A stretch of DNA of 64,000 nucleotides from Arthrobacter sp. Leaf337 (GCF_001423745.1 NZ_LMPC01000008.1:39655-103654), one strand, 5' to 3'; numbered from the stretch's first letter, positions 43,791 through 53,627 are shown. A program made the numbers and translations. Notes: generated by a model from the letters alone, not told the origin.

Positions 43791-45058
43791 GCGGCACCTC
43801 CGGCGGAGAATGCCTGCACGGGCCGAGCCGTTGCTACGGGGCGGGCGTTGAAATCATCAGCGGTATCGCGGCCGGTCAGGCGCGCCTGCAGCCGGCGGCG
43901 CTTGTAGCGGAGGAAGTGGCCGGCAGCCTCGAGTTCGCGGAAGTACGCCCGTCGGCTGGAGGACGCCGGATCCAGGGCTGCTGCGTAGATGTCGAGCTGG
44001 ACCTCTGCAGCATGTTCCAACGAGTACCGGTGCTCCACAACGCTCCTGCCGAATGCCCCGAGCTCGGCGCGGAGCCGCTCGGCCGGCAGGATCTCGGACA
44101 GTATTTGGCGGAGGGCGGAAGCGCCGCCGGCTTGCCCGCTGCCCACGCCGTACCATCCCTGCCACAGGAAGGTCCCGAGTGAGGAAGGCGTCAGGAGTTC
44201 CCAGAAGCCTGCTTCGCCCTGGACCACCAGCGGTTTGCCGAAGGCCAGCGCCCGCAGCGCCGAACCGCCCATGCCAAGGCAGACGTCGGCCACATCGTAG
44301 GCCGCACGGGGGTCGGCAAGTTCGCCGGCCAGGACAACCGTCTGCCGGCCGGTCCGGATGTTCACCTGTTCCGCCCGCCCGGAAACTTCCGCGCGCGCCG
44401 GGCCGTCACCGGCGATGAGAAGGCAAACCCGCATTCCGGCGGGGAGGGACGCCACCGCGTCCATGGCGCTGAGGATGCCCTCCAGCTTGAGCTCCCGGGC
44501 AAGGCGGGACACGACGGCCACAACAAACCCGCTGTCCGCGATACCCCACCTCCTCCTGAGCTCCGCCTGGGCAAGGTCAAGGCCGGGACGGTTCGCGTCC
44601 ACGTCGACAGGGGGCTCCAGCACGGTAACGGCCGAGCGGCCGACGCCGGCTTCGACTTCAGCGATTTGGTAGGTTCCGACCGTCAGCGGAAGATGCTTGG
44701 GGATGAAGGGCGCGACTGCCATGGACATGACGGTGGAAACCGCAGCCACTTGTGGCCGCCGCCGCGCTGCCCAGTAGCATTCCAACGAGGGCGGCCACTC
44801 ATAGCCGTGCAGAATATCGATTCGCCGATGCTGAGCTAGGCTCGCCAGCGCCCGGGCGGCGGCCATCGAAGGCCGCCTGCCCGTGGTCGGTGCAGCCACA
44901 AATTCCAGCCCCAGCACCCGGACTTTTTCCACGAGCGGACCGGGCCGTCCGAAAACGATGGTCTCGTGGCCCATCCTGTGAACAGCTCCGGCAAGTTCGA
45001 TGGCGTTGATCTGGCTTCCGCCGATGCCGAGGTCGTGGGGGTAGACCAGGATTTTCAC
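43787..45058 (-). CDS. Glycosyltransferase family 4
   Basis: A 423-residue GT-B fold enzyme. From GTG 45058 it starts KILVYPHDLGIGGSQINAIE, where the Gly-Gly-Ser loop is the acceptor/donor loop of GT4. The C-terminal half has VVSRLARELKLEGILSAMDA and VCLLIAGDGPARAE, and CLGMGGSALRALAFGKPLVVQGEAGFWE stands in for the E-x7-E region. GTG overlaps the flippase stop. The frame is open 95 codons further upstream, but that part overlaps the flippase gene and has no homology. It would transfer a sugar to the growing lipid-linked glycan. Confidence 0.88.
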   Translation of the reverse strand: MKILVYPHDLGIGGSQINAIELAGAVHRMGHETIVFGRPGPLVEKVRVLGLEFVAAPTTGRRPSMAAARALASLAQHRRIDILHGYEWPPSLECYWAARRRPQVAAVSTVMSMAVAPFIPKHLPLTVGTYQIAEVEAGVGRSAVTVLEPPVDVDANRPGLDLAQAELRRRWGIADSGFVVAVVSRLARELKLEGILSAMDAVASLPAGMRVCLLIAGDGPARAEVSGRAEQVNIRTGRQTVVLAGELADPRAAYDVADVCLGMGGSALRALAFGKPLVVQGEAGFWELLTPSSLGTFLWQGWYGVGSGQAGGASALRQILSEILPAERLRAELGAFGRSVVEHRYSLEHAAEVQLDIYAAALDPASSSRRAYFRELEAAGHFLRYKRRRLQARLTGRDTADDFNARPVATARPVQAFSAGGAA

Positions 45059-46521
45059 GGGACCAGCTCCGCGACATCCGGGCGCGCTTCGCGGCGACCC
45101 ACTTTCCTCAGCAGTTTTACGTCGTCCCGGCGCCAGTACAGCAACACAACGGCCGTGGAGGCTGCAATGCCCGCGCCCACAGGGAGTTCCAGCCAAGGCA
45201 CTGGCAACCAGCCGGACAGGCCAAGCGATGTTGCACCGACAGCCATGGACGCCAGCGCAGGTACCCATACCACTGAATAGAGCGCGCGCACCGAAACGCC
45301 GGTCCGGGAGAGCTGCCACAGGCAAAGGGGCAACAGGACGCAACTCGAGACGAGTGCCTGCGCAAAGGCCAGGCCGGGGAGCCCATTCAGTGCCGCACCG
45401 GCTGCAAGTGCGGGCACCAGCACCAGGAGGCTGCCGGCCTGAACGACAAATACTGTGCCGGACTTACCCTGGACAACCATGAAGTCATAGGCCAGGTCCG
45501 AGAAGATCCTGCTGACGGCGGCCACCACCAGCCACGAAAGTGCTGCAGCCGCAGGCAGCCACTCCTTGCCGTAGACCAGATCGACGAGCGATACCGCACT
45601 TCCAGCTAGAAACATCACCAGCGGCAACGTGGCTGCCGCGAGGACAGCCACTACCGAGACGAGCGCCGAATTCATGGCTGCCTTGTCCTGCTGAAGTGTT
45701 GAAAACGCGGCAGGTGCCACCCTGCGAAGGGGCTGGGCCAGGATACTGACAGGCCAGTTGGAAAGGTTGAACGCAAGGACGTAGAAGGCGAGTGCGGCGG
45801 GCCCCAGCATGCTTCCGGCCGTCAGCTGGTCGGCGTAGCCAATCGCGAAGAAGATGATGCTGGTGCCGGCCAGCGGCAGGCCGAACCGAAGCAGCGGTCC
45901 AAGCTGGTTGCGGTCCAGTCCGAAACGATAGGGCAAGGGCGAAGCCGCGAGGAATATGCCACCGGAAATGAGGCTTCCGGCTACCCTGCCCACCGCCAGT
46001 GCCATGGCGCCCATCCCCGCGAGCGCCAGTACGACAGACAGGATAGCCCCCGTCCACACGTTGACCTGGTCGATTCCCAGCCTGGTCTTTTCCTTGAAGT
46101 CGCGCTGGAGCAGGGCTGCCGGAGAAGCCACCACCCCGTTGATGAAGACGCTGAGGATGAGGACCCGGACTACGTCGGTTGCTCCCGGGTCCCCCATGGC
46201 CGCCGTAAACGCAGGCGCCGCAAGGACGGCCCCCGCGCAGAAGATGCCGCTCCCCACCACGGAGATGGTGTTGACCGTGGGTACTATTTTCGCGGGGTCG
46301 CCTGGCCACCGGACGATCGCCAGCGAAACACCAAGTTCATTGAAGCTGAGGACTGCCATCAGTGCCACCAGTGCCACGGCAAAGGTGCCGAAGGAATCCG
46401 GACCCAACACCCTCGCCAGGACGATTCCAATGCCGAGCGTGCCCACCCTGGACACCAGGGTGTTCAGCAGGCTCCACGCGAAGGCGTTCGAGGCCCCGGC
46501 TCCGCTGCGTGAGTGTGTCAT
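45055..46521 (-). CDS. Polysaccharide flippase / O-antigen translocase (Wzx-like)
   Basis: The 488-residue integral membrane protein has about 12-14 helices and the MATE/MviN-like N-terminus WSLLNTLVSRVGTLGIGIVLARVLGPDSFG of Polysacc_synt/PST family flippases. It would move the undecaprenyl-linked repeat unit across the membrane. ATG 46521 overlaps the upstream aminotransferase stop, and its own stop overlaps the GT4 start. No Wzy polymerase is recognisable elsewhere in the cluster, so that gene may lie outside the window or the product may not be polymerised. Confidence 0.9.
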   Translation of the reverse strand: MTHSRSGAGASNAFAWSLLNTLVSRVGTLGIGIVLARVLGPDSFGTFAVALVALMAVLSFNELGVSLAIVRWPGDPAKIVPTVNTISVVGSGIFCAGAVLAAPAFTAAMGDPGATDVVRVLILSVFINGVVASPAALLQRDFKEKTRLGIDQVNVWTGAILSVVLALAGMGAMALAVGRVAGSLISGGIFLAASPLPYRFGLDRNQLGPLLRFGLPLAGTSIIFFAIGYADQLTAGSMLGPAALAFYVLAFNLSNWPVSILAQPLRRVAPAAFSTLQQDKAAMNSALVSVVAVLAAATLPLVMFLAGSAVSLVDLVYGKEWLPAAAALSWLVVAAVSRIFSDLAYDFMVVQGKSGTVFVVQAGSLLVLVPALAAGAALNGLPGLAFAQALVSSCVLLPLCLWQLSRTGVSVRALYSVVWVPALASMAVGATSLGLSGWLPVPWLELPVGAGIAASTAVVLLYWRRDDVKLLRKVGRREARPDVAELVP

Positions 46522-47651
46522 GGCCGTTCCATGGCTGCGAGCAATTGGCCGACGACATACTCCTGCTGCCGGGCGGTGATATGCGGGTAAATCGGCAGGG
46601 AGAGCATGGTTGCCGCGGCTTCTTCAGCTACGGGGAATGTCCCACGGCAGAATCCCAGATGTCGATAAGCACGGCTGAGGTGCATCGGAACCGGGTAGTG
46701 GATGCCGGCGCCGATCCCCGCCCCGTTCAGCGCGGCGAGCACGCGGTCCCGGTCCAGGATCCGGATGACGTAGAGGTGCCAGACATCGATGTTGCCGTCA
46801 GCCGTGCGCGGCAGCACAATGCCGGGCACATCCCTGAGCATCTCCGTATATCGGGCGGCGGCCTCCCGCCGTCGTTCGTTCCAGGCCGCAAGGCGCCGCA
46901 GTTTGGAGTTGAGCACCACCGCCTGGATAGTGTCCAGGCGGGAATTCATGCCTATCGCGTCATGCTCGTACTTGACGGAGCTGCCGTGGGCGCCCAGTAG
47001 GCGGACACGGTCAGCGATAGCGTCATCATTGGTCAGGACTGCCCCGGCGTCACCCGCCGCCCCGAGGTTCTTGCCCGGATAGAAACTCGTACCTGCAACG
47101 GTTCCGAGCGTGCCAGCGAAGCGACCGTGGCGTGATGCCCCTTGGGCCTGTGCGGCGTCTTCAACGATAACGGCGCCGCATCCGAAGGCAGCGGCCTTTA
47201 GCTGTTCGACGAATGCCGTTTGCCCGAACAGGTGCACGGCCACGATTGCCTGAGTCGCCTCAGTCACTGCCTCCCTGACCCCGGCCGGATCGATGAGCAG
47301 GTAGTCCGGGTCCACGTCCACAGGTACCGGGACCGCTCCTATCCGACTTACGGCCTCGGCTGTGGCAATGAACGTGTTGGCCGGCAGGATGACTTCCCCT
47401 CCGGGCCTGACTCCGGCTGCACGGAGCCCAAGCTCCAAAGCATCGGTGCCGTTGGCCACGCCGACGCAATGGCGGGCACCCAGGAATCCGGCGTAGGCCT
47501 GCTCGAACTCTGCAACCTCCGGACCTCCGATAAAAGAAGTGCGCGCGAAGACCTGCCTGATGCCACTCTCCACTTCCTCGGCTATTTCGTTCTGCTGTGC
47601 GCCGAGGTCAACGAGGGGAACAGCCAGGGGGAAAGTTGGTGAAAGAGTCAT
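46518..47651 (-). CDS. DegT/DnrJ/EryC1/StrS sugar aminotransferase (WbpE/FdtB-like)
   Basis: A 377-residue PLP enzyme with an intact active site: GVANGTDALEL (about 64-74), PANTFIATAEA, VEDAAQAQGA with the pyridine-binding Asp, the PLP lysine Lys194 in TSFYPGKNLGAAGD, and NSRLDTIQA. The pattern resembles aminotransferases that add the 3-amino group to UDP-3-keto sugars (WbpE, FdtB, QdtB). With the Gfo/Idh dehydrogenase and WbpD-like acetyltransferase of this operon it would complete a 3-acetamido sugar. ATGA overlaps join it to both neighbours. Confidence 0.92.
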   Translation of the reverse strand: MTLSPTFPLAVPLVDLGAQQNEIAEEVESGIRQVFARTSFIGGPEVAEFEQAYAGFLGARHCVGVANGTDALELGLRAAGVRPGGEVILPANTFIATAEAVSRIGAVPVPVDVDPDYLLIDPAGVREAVTEATQAIVAVHLFGQTAFVEQLKAAAFGCGAVIVEDAAQAQGASRHGRFAGTLGTVAGTSFYPGKNLGAAGDAGAVLTNDDAIADRVRLLGAHGSSVKYEHDAIGMNSRLDTIQAVVLNSKLRRLAAWNERRREAAARYTEMLRDVPGIVLPRTADGNIDVWHLYVIRILDRDRVLAALNGAGIGAGIHYPVPMHLSRAYRHLGFCRGTFPVAEEAAATMLSLPIYPHITARQQEYVVGQLLAAMERP

Positions 47652-48316
47652 TGTCCGCCTCCTGAAGCAGCAGTCGTTTGCATGGTTCGCGCGACAGCCC
47701 GTGCCGGAACGCCGACCCAGGTTTCTCCGGCCGGAACGTCGGCCAGGACAACGGCCCCCATGCCCACGGTGGCACCGGCACCGACGATGGTCCGCTCCCG
47801 CACGCAGGAGTTCATGCCGAGATACGCGGCCCGTCCCACCCGGACCCCTCCGCCGAGCGAAACGCCGGCCGCAAAGGTGGCAAAATCCTCCACCGCATCG
47901 TCATGGGTGAGGGTAACCCCGGGCATCACAACCACGTGGTTTCCGATGGTGACGTCGGCCGTCAGGGTGACATGGCCCAGCAAGATGCTGCCGCGGCCGA
48001 TGCGGCACCCCTCCGGCAGCCGCACCGAGGCGTCAACCACCGTGGCGTACCGCCAGTCGGGAAATCCAAGCTCTGCAAGCCTTTCCACTATCCCGGCCCG
48101 ACCGCTGCCTGCTCCGACACAGACCACCACCTTCGCGTCCGGATACTTGAGCGCGTCGCTGACCGGTCCCAGGATGTGCGAGCCGTCCACTGTGGTGCCC
48201 GCCCTGCCTGGGTCGTCGTCGAGGATGCCCACCACATCGAACTGGCCGCTGTCGCGCACGGTGGCGAGGACTTCACGGGCGAGTCCGCTGGCTGCGATGA
48301 GAATAAGGTCAGCCAC
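47648..48316 (-). CDS. NeuD/PglD-type sugar acetyltransferase
   Basis: The 222-residue protein has the PglD architecture. An N-terminal Rossmann-like domain (ADLILIAASGLAREVLATVR; DVVGILDDDP) binds the UDP sugar, and a C-terminal left-handed beta-helix of hexapeptide repeats (about 95-205) includes VVMPGVTLTHDDAVEDFATF. That segment carries a His-Asp pair in the place of the catalytic His of PglD. Such enzymes N-acetylate UDP-4-amino sugars (bacillosamine path) or O-acetylate sialic acid. The GTG start follows GGGGAGGG and overlaps the preceding aminotransferase gene by 8 nt. It is the natural partner of one of the DegT enzymes. Confidence 0.9.
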   Translation of the reverse strand: MADLILIAASGLAREVLATVRDSGQFDVVGILDDDPGRAGTTVDGSHILGPVSDALKYPDAKVVVCVGAGSGRAGIVERLAELGFPDWRYATVVDASVRLPEGCRIGRGSILLGHVTLTADVTIGNHVVVMPGVTLTHDDAVEDFATFAAGVSLGGGVRVGRAAYLGMNSCVRERTIVGAGATVGMGAVVLADVPAGETWVGVPARAVARTMQTTAASGGGQ

Positions 48317-49484
48317 GGGTTCCCTCCCCGCTTGCCAGCCGGATGGACCGCAGCACCCGGGCCTGCTCGCCCGGCGTCAGCTGGTGGTACACCGGCAGGA
48401 TCAGGGTGTTGTCCGTCAGCCGTTCTGTGACCGACAAGTCGGTCCCTCCCGTGTCCCGGCCCGCGTAGGCAGGCTGCCGGTGCGCGGCCATGATGCCGCG
48501 GCGGGCGGAGATGCCGTCGCGTGCCATGCGCTCCAGGAGTTCCTCGCGGTGGATGGGGAATGAAGGCAAAACCTCCACCCAGAAGGACTGGAAATTGCTC
48601 GTGCCGTAGGCCGGGTCGCGGACCAGCCGCAAGCCTTCAATGCCGGCCAAGGCCGCCTGGTAGCCGGCCACGATTTCGCGGCGCCGGGCCACAGCCTCGG
48701 CCAGCCGGGCCAGCTGGACCAGTCCTACTGCGGCCTGCATGTCAGTCATCCGGAAGTTGAATCCGGCTTCCAGATACTCCTCCGCAGGGGCCAGGAGGGC
48801 GGCGTGGCGGTCGTTGGCCGAGACGCTCATGGCGTGTTCCCGCAGCCTGCGGGCACGGCCGGCCCATTCCGGGTTCCGAGTGGTCAGCATGCCACCCTCG
48901 CCTGTGGTCAGGATCTTGCGCGGGTGGAAGGACCACGCCGCTAAATCCGCGCCGGCTCCGACGGGCCGGCCTTGGTACGTGGAGCCCGCACCGCAGGCTG
49001 AATCCTCCACCACCGTGATCCCCAAGGGGTCGCACAGCGCCCGGATGGGTTCCAGGTCCACCGGCATTCCACCCTGGTCCACCACGATCACAGCCTTTGT
49101 GGCCGGGGTCAGTGCGGCGGCGACGGTCTGCGCCGAGACGTTGCCGGTTTCCTGTTCAACATCACAGAACACCGTCCTCGCTCCCACGTAGCCGGCGGCG
49201 TTGGCGGTGGCGATGAAGGAGAAGGACGGCACCACGACGTCGTCGCCCGGCCCGAGGCCGGCCACCTTCAGCGCCAGGTGCAGGGCGGTGGTGCAGTTGG
49301 AAACCGCGACGGCGTACATTGCCTCCTGGGCGGCGGCAAAGGATTCCTCGAACTGCGCTACCCGGGGACCCTGGGCCACCCAGCCGGAGGCAATCACCTC
49401 CGCGACAGCCTCCGCTTCTTCGATGCCGAGCCAAGGCTTCATAACGTTGATCCGGCTCAGGGCCTGATCCTGGCTGACGGTCAC
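48309..49484 (-). CDS. DegT/DnrJ/EryC1/StrS sugar aminotransferase (PglE-like position)
   Basis: A 391-residue aminotransferase with complete cofactor residues: VSNCTTALHLALK, PSFSFIATANA, VEDSACGAG, PLP lysine Lys190 in SFHPRKILTTGEGG and the conserved Asn in GFNFRMTD. It lies directly before the NeuD/PglD acetyltransferase, as PglE precedes PglD in bacillosamine synthesis, so 4-amination of a UDP-4-keto sugar is plausible. GTG 49484 follows GGGAGG. It is the active paralogue of the lysine-less protein at 38624-39799; chosen this way both are exactly 391 residues. Confidence 0.92.
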   Translation of the reverse strand: MTVSQDQALSRINVMKPWLGIEEAEAVAEVIASGWVAQGPRVAQFEESFAAAQEAMYAVAVSNCTTALHLALKVAGLGPGDDVVVPSFSFIATANAAGYVGARTVFCDVEQETGNVSAQTVAAALTPATKAVIVVDQGGMPVDLEPIRALCDPLGITVVEDSACGAGSTYQGRPVGAGADLAAWSFHPRKILTTGEGGMLTTRNPEWAGRARRLREHAMSVSANDRHAALLAPAEEYLEAGFNFRMTDMQAAVGLVQLARLAEAVARRREIVAGYQAALAGIEGLRLVRDPAYGTSNFQSFWVEVLPSFPIHREELLERMARDGISARRGIMAAHRQPAYAGRDTGGTDLSVTERLTDNTLILPVYHQLTPGEQARVLRSIRLASGEGTRG

Positions 49485-50476
49485 CGCACGCCTCCCACCC
49501 GGGTGGCGGCAATCTCGCCGCGCAACGGACGCCACCAGTCCACGAGTTCCCGGAGCCCCTCCTCCAGCCCGGTTTCAGCCGCAAAGCCGAAGTCCAACCG
49601 GGCAGCAGAGGTATCAGCAAGGCGGCGGACAACACCGTTGATGGCGCGGTCCGGGCCATGTTCCACCTGCAGATCGGAGTCCATTGCCCGCAACAGCGCC
49701 TCTGCGAGTTCCAGAAGGCTGGTCTCTTGCCCGCTGGCCACGTTGTAGACACCCTCGCGAACTCCGCTACCGGCGGCCAGGATGTTAGCGCGGGCGACGT
49801 CCCTGGTGTAGATGAAATCCATGGTCTGGCGTCCGTCCCCGAATATCAGCGGCGGCTGCCCGTCCGCGATGCGCTCCATCCAGCGGACCAGCACCTCCGT
49901 GTAGAGGCCATGCACGTCCATCCGGGGTCCGTAGACGTTGAAGTAACGCAGCAAGACGTAGTCCAGGCCTGTCATGGCCCGGAAGCTGCGGGCCATACCC
50001 TCGTTGAAGGACTTCGCGGCGCCGTAGAACGTGTCGTTGTTGTGGTGGTGGTGGCGCTCGGTGGTGGGGAATTCCTCCGCCATCCCGTAGACCGATGCGC
50101 TGGATGCTGCCACCAGCTTGCCCACGCCGTGCTCGGCCGCCGCTTCGAACACGTTGAATGTGCCGTCCACCAGCACTTCGAGGGCGAGCCGCGGCTCCTC
50201 CGCGCACTGCGTGATCCTGATGGCCGCCTGATGGAAAACGATGTCTTTGCCGCGGGTGAGGTCGTGGACCAGGTCCCGGTCGCGCAGGTCCCCTTCGACG
50301 AGTTCGATCCTGCCCGTAGCAACCGCCTCATCGAGGTTGGCGCGACGGCCGCGGACCAGATTGTCCAGGACGGTTATCCGCTCAACTCCTGCGGTGATCA
50401 GGTGGTCGACAATAGTGGATCCGATGGTGCCGGCCCCGCCGGTGACCAGGACCCGCGCGCCCTGCAGCATGCTCAT
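49481..50476 (-). CDS. NAD-dependent sugar epimerase/dehydratase (extended SDR)
   Basis: The 331-residue protein has the SDR NAD-binding motif VLVTGGAGTIGSTIVDHL (about 9-26), active-site Ser region AASSASVYGM, a YGAAK-type catalytic Tyr/Lys in TFYGAAKSFNEG (about 150-161), and the YFNVYGPRMD motif typical of UDP-glucose 4-epimerase/dehydratase relatives. It would act on a UDP-hexose to give the 4-keto or epimerised precursor for the aminotransferases. It is coupled by ATGA overlaps to the Gfo/Idh gene before and the DegT gene after it. Confidence 0.91.
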   Translation of the reverse strand: MSMLQGARVLVTGGAGTIGSTIVDHLITAGVERITVLDNLVRGRRANLDEAVATGRIELVEGDLRDRDLVHDLTRGKDIVFHQAAIRITQCAEEPRLALEVLVDGTFNVFEAAAEHGVGKLVAASSASVYGMAEEFPTTERHHHHNNDTFYGAAKSFNEGMARSFRAMTGLDYVLLRYFNVYGPRMDVHGLYTEVLVRWMERIADGQPPLIFGDGRQTMDFIYTRDVARANILAAGSGVREGVYNVASGQETSLLELAEALLRAMDSDLQVEHGPDRAINGVVRRLADTSAARLDFGFAAETGLEEGLRELVDWWRPLRGEIAATRVGGVR

Positions 50477-51585
50477 CGCCGTCCCTCCAGCTGGGTTTCG
50501 TTGCCCGTGACAGGGACCGACTGTCCGTCGCCACTGAGGCTGCGGCTTACCGCTTCCAGTACCGACAGCACCCGCAGGCCGGACGCCCCGCTGGTCCGCG
50601 CCGGCCGGTGATGCCAGATGCTGCTGGCAAATTCCGCCACCATCTGGCCGAGCGCCTCATGTTCCGGCAGCGCGGGGGACCAGGTGTCGCCCAACCGGTA
50701 GGAAATGGCGAAGGCCTTCTTCTCGGCGGGCGAACGGTACTTCCGGTCCAGGCTGACGCCGCGGTCGTACACGCTCAGCCGTTGCTGCGGATTGAGGTCA
50801 TCCCAGACGAGCGTCCGCTGGGAACCGCCCACCACCATCTGGCGGATCTTGGTGGGGCTGAGCCAGTTCACGTGCACGTGCGCCATGGCATCATTCGGCA
50901 GCGCAAACGTCAGGTGCCCCACGCAGTCCCGCCCGGTGCCAAGCGGGTCCGCGCCGTGTGCCGCCACTTCAGCCGGTCGGAGGCCGCCAGGCAGGATGAA
51001 GTCGATGATGGACAGATCGTGCGGAGCAAGGTCCCAGAAAACGTCCACATCCGGCTGCACCAGCCCCAGGTTGATCCGCACCGAGTCGATGAACAGGATC
51101 TCGCCCAGGGATCCCTCGGCAATCAGTTCCCGAATCTTCAGGACCGCGGGCGTGTAGCAATAGGTATGGTCGGCCATCAGTACCAGCCCGCGGCTCTCCG
51201 CTTCTTCGACCATCTCCACGCCTTTTGCCCTGCTGTCAGCCAGTGGCTTTTCCACGAGCACGTGCTTTCCGGCACGCAACGCCGTCAGGGCGATGCCGTG
51301 GTGGGTGTGCGCCGGCGTGGCAATCGCCACCGCATCGACGTCGACCGTATCCAGCAGCTCGTCGATGGACTCGCAGACCGGAACCCCGCCGTTCGCTGCC
51401 GAGAGCTTGGTGGCGCGGTCGCGGTCCATATCCACGATCGCGGCAAGTTTCCAGTCGGGGCTTGCATTGAAGTTCCGGGCGAGATTCGGCCCCCAGTAGC
51501 CGGCACCGATAACGGCTGCCCGCAGCGGTGCGGCGGATGCCATAAGGTCAAGGTCCCGGCGGTAGGACTCCTGTGACGATTCCAT
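50473..51585 (-). CDS. Gfo/Idh/MocA-family dehydrogenase (WbpB/WlbA-like)
   Basis: A 370-residue NAD-dependent oxidoreductase. The N-terminal Rossmann fold starts AAVIGAGYWGPNLARNFN. VEKPLADSRAKG holds the family's EKP motif, and DLAPHDLSIIDFILPGG is the second-domain active-site region with the conserved His. The WbpB/WlbA subgroup oxidises the 3-OH of UDP-GlcNAc uronic acid, matching the adjacent aminotransferases and WbpD-like acetyltransferase. ATG 51585 is preferred since GGAGGGG lies 6 nt upstream; a GTG five codons earlier lies before that ribosome site. Confidence 0.9.
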   Translation of the reverse strand: MESSQESYRRDLDLMASAAPLRAAVIGAGYWGPNLARNFNASPDWKLAAIVDMDRDRATKLSAANGGVPVCESIDELLDTVDVDAVAIATPAHTHHGIALTALRAGKHVLVEKPLADSRAKGVEMVEEAESRGLVLMADHTYCYTPAVLKIRELIAEGSLGEILFIDSVRINLGLVQPDVDVFWDLAPHDLSIIDFILPGGLRPAEVAAHGADPLGTGRDCVGHLTFALPNDAMAHVHVNWLSPTKIRQMVVGGSQRTLVWDDLNPQQRLSVYDRGVSLDRKYRSPAEKKAFAISYRLGDTWSPALPEHEALGQMVAEFASSIWHHRPARTSGASGLRVLSVLEAVSRSLSGDGQSVPVTGNETQLEGRR

Positions 51586-51600
51586 ATCTGTCCCCTCCAC

Positions 51601-53202
51601 TTAATACGCGCCCGCAGGCATGCACATTGCTTTGAAGGTCCGCCACATGATGATGACGTCCCCCATGATCGACCAGTTTTCGACGTAGTAGAGATCGAGG
51701 CGCACGGCCTCATCCCAGGGCAGGTCCGAGCGGCCGTTGACCTGCCAGAGACCGGTGATTCCGGGCTTGATGAGCAGCCGCCGGTGGGTATGCCGTTCGT
51801 AGGCCTCCACTTCGCGCTGCAGCGGCGGACGGGGTCCCACCAGGCTCATTTCGCCGGTGAGGACATTCCAGAACTGCGGCAGTTCGTCCAGCGAGTAGCG
51901 GCGCATCCACCGCCCGCAGCTGGTCACCCGCGGGTCGTTCTGCATTTTGAACAACACGCCGGCCCCTTCGTTGCGTGCCATCAGGTTCGCGAGCGATGCC
52001 TCAGCGCCGGTCACCATGGAACGGAACTTGATCATCCGGAACGGCTGGCCGGCCTTGCCCACCCGCTCCTGTTTGAAGAACACCGGTCCGGGACCGCTGC
52101 GCTTGACGATGACCGCCAGGACCAGGAACAGCGGCGACAGCAGAACCAGGGCCATCGAGGCGCCCGCGATGTCCAGCAGCCGCTTAAGCACATGCTTGCC
52201 GCCGCTGTACTGCGGGACGTCCACGTGCATCAGCGGCAGCCCCTCCACCGGCCGCCAGTGAATCCGCGGCCCGGCAACGTTGGTCAGCGTGGATGCCAGT
52301 ACGAGTTCGGCGGAGTGCTCCTCCAGCCGCCAGCCAAGCTCACGGATGTACTGGTTGCCTCCCGGCACCGGGCCCGCCACGATTACGGCCTCGGCTCCGC
52401 ACTTTCCTACTGTCCGGACAACGTCATCGGTGGAGGACAAAACGGGAACACGGTGCCCGTCGACGTCGAGCATCATCCCCCGGCGGGCTCCCGGGAGGGA
52501 CACCCCCAGGATTTCGTAGGCCGCACCGGTCTTCTTGGCGATCCGCCCGAGTACGTAGCGGACATCCTCGGGCTGGCCAATGACTATTGCCTTTACCAGG
52601 AACTGGCCGTCGGCCTGTTTCCGGTTGTACCAGCGGCGGGTGAACCACCGATTCCCCACGAGAGCCAGGACACCAACGGGAAACGACGCGACGTAGAAGG
52701 CCCAGGCCGGTTCCAGCCTGAACACCACCAGGAACACGGCCAGCACGCCAAAGACGCGGGTGGTGGCAACGGCAACGCGCTTGTATTCGCTGGAACCGAC
52801 GCCAAGGACTTTCGGGTCCCGCGTGCGGTAGAAATGGAGGGCCCCGGTCCATAACACCACGAGGCCTGCGGCCAGGACGGCGCCCACCGCATTGTCCCGG
52901 CTTTCCGCAAAGGAATGACCGCCGTCGAACCGGATCACGTACCCGATAAGCACCGAAAGAACCACTACCAGGGAGTCGGTCATCCGGAGGAAGCGGGCCA
53001 GGAAGCGGGCCCATTCGCGGCCGGAGAGCTTGCGTTCCGGCGGTTGCCCTTCCGGGCTTCCGGGGGAACGCCCGACGACGGAGGAACCGGCGGGGGCAGC
53101 GTAGCCGGCGGGTCCGCGCGGCGGACTGGCGATGGTCCCGGAGCTTCCCCCTGGCCCGAGGAATTTCATGACGAACGGGGTGGTCTTGCCCAGTTGACTC
53201 AT
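51601..53202 (-). CDS. Polyprenyl-phosphate sugar phosphotransferase (exopolysaccharide initiator)
   Basis: A 533-residue WbaP/CpsE-type enzyme that starts glycan assembly by moving a sugar-1-phosphate onto undecaprenyl phosphate. Four helices occur in the N-terminal half (about 80-190), followed by a Rossmann-like CoA-binding domain. The C-terminal bac_transf domain (about 335-533) has [54 protein letters not shown] and [15 protein letters not shown] 53202 is preferred on spacing to a GGGGG purine run. It is the first gene of the overlapping leftward glycan operon. Confidence 0.92.
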   Translation of the reverse strand: MSQLGKTTPFVMKFLGPGGSSGTIASPPRGPAGYAAPAGSSVVGRSPGSPEGQPPERKLSGREWARFLARFLRMTDSLVVVLSVLIGYVIRFDGGHSFAESRDNAVGAVLAAGLVVLWTGALHFYRTRDPKVLGVGSSEYKRVAVATTRVFGVLAVFLVVFRLEPAWAFYVASFPVGVLALVGNRWFTRRWYNRKQADGQFLVKAIVIGQPEDVRYVLGRIAKKTGAAYEILGVSLPGARRGMMLDVDGHRVPVLSSTDDVVRTVGKCGAEAVIVAGPVPGGNQYIRELGWRLEEHSAELVLASTLTNVAGPRIHWRPVEGLPLMHVDVPQYSGGKHVLKRLLDIAGASMALVLLSPLFLVLAVIVKRSGPGPVFFKQERVGKAGQPFRMIKFRSMVTGAEASLANLMARNEGAGVLFKMQNDPRVTSCGRWMRRYSLDELPQFWNVLTGEMSLVGPRPPLQREVEAYERHTHRRLLIKPGITGLWQVNGRSDLPWDEAVRLDLYYVENWSIMGDVIIMWRTFKAMCMPAGAY

Positions 53203-53627
53203 TGCGGCCCCCACACACTCATGAAGGACGAGTGCGATATGCGAGCAGACGATGCCGTCATTGCCTATCCCCCCGACCATTGGTAGGCGGCACCGGATGA
53301 TGCCTTCCCCAATACAAGCCGTGGGCCTGTGCCCCCGTCACGAGGGCCACCTACCCGGCTTTCTATGCATAGCTCCGGTGCTTTATGCGGGTAGTACCCG
53401 GACGGGTCTCGGACGCTTAGGTGGGCTGGCGGAAATTACCTGCAGGCCTTAAAGCACGAAACACCCGCGTCTACTTGCAGGCCCTCCTGGGGCAGGCTCC
53501 GGCCGGACCCTCACGGCGCCCTCCGCCGGCCGAAGCAAGTACTCGAAAATCCCCGCCATTTCAAGGATGTTGGCGTTCGTGACCCGGTTGCAACGCCTCT
53601 GAAACAGGGCCCGGACATGATGTGAGT
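53203..53627. other. Divergent intergenic region upstream of the glycan operon
   Basis: This 425-nt stretch has no convincing gene. It should carry the glycan operon promoter (leftward) and that of the ACT-domain gene (rightward). Visible elements are palindrome CGGGTAGTACCCG (53388-53400), palindrome CTATGCATAG (53363-53372), and a repeated TGCAGGCC (near 53441 and 53476). I cannot assign a reliable -35/-10 pair. Confidence 0.5.
53388..53400. promoter_or_regulatory. Palindrome upstream of the glycan operon
   Basis: CGGGTA and TACCCG form 6-bp arms around one G, 186 nt upstream of the sugar transferase start. A further TACCCGG half-site occurs near 53352-53358. It is a candidate regulator site; no regulator is encoded beside it. 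Confidence 0.35.

Noticed and set aside
43787..45343. A 518-residue version of the GT4 transferase
   Set aside because: The extra 95 residues overlap the flippase gene; the glycosyltransferase fold starts at GTG 45058.
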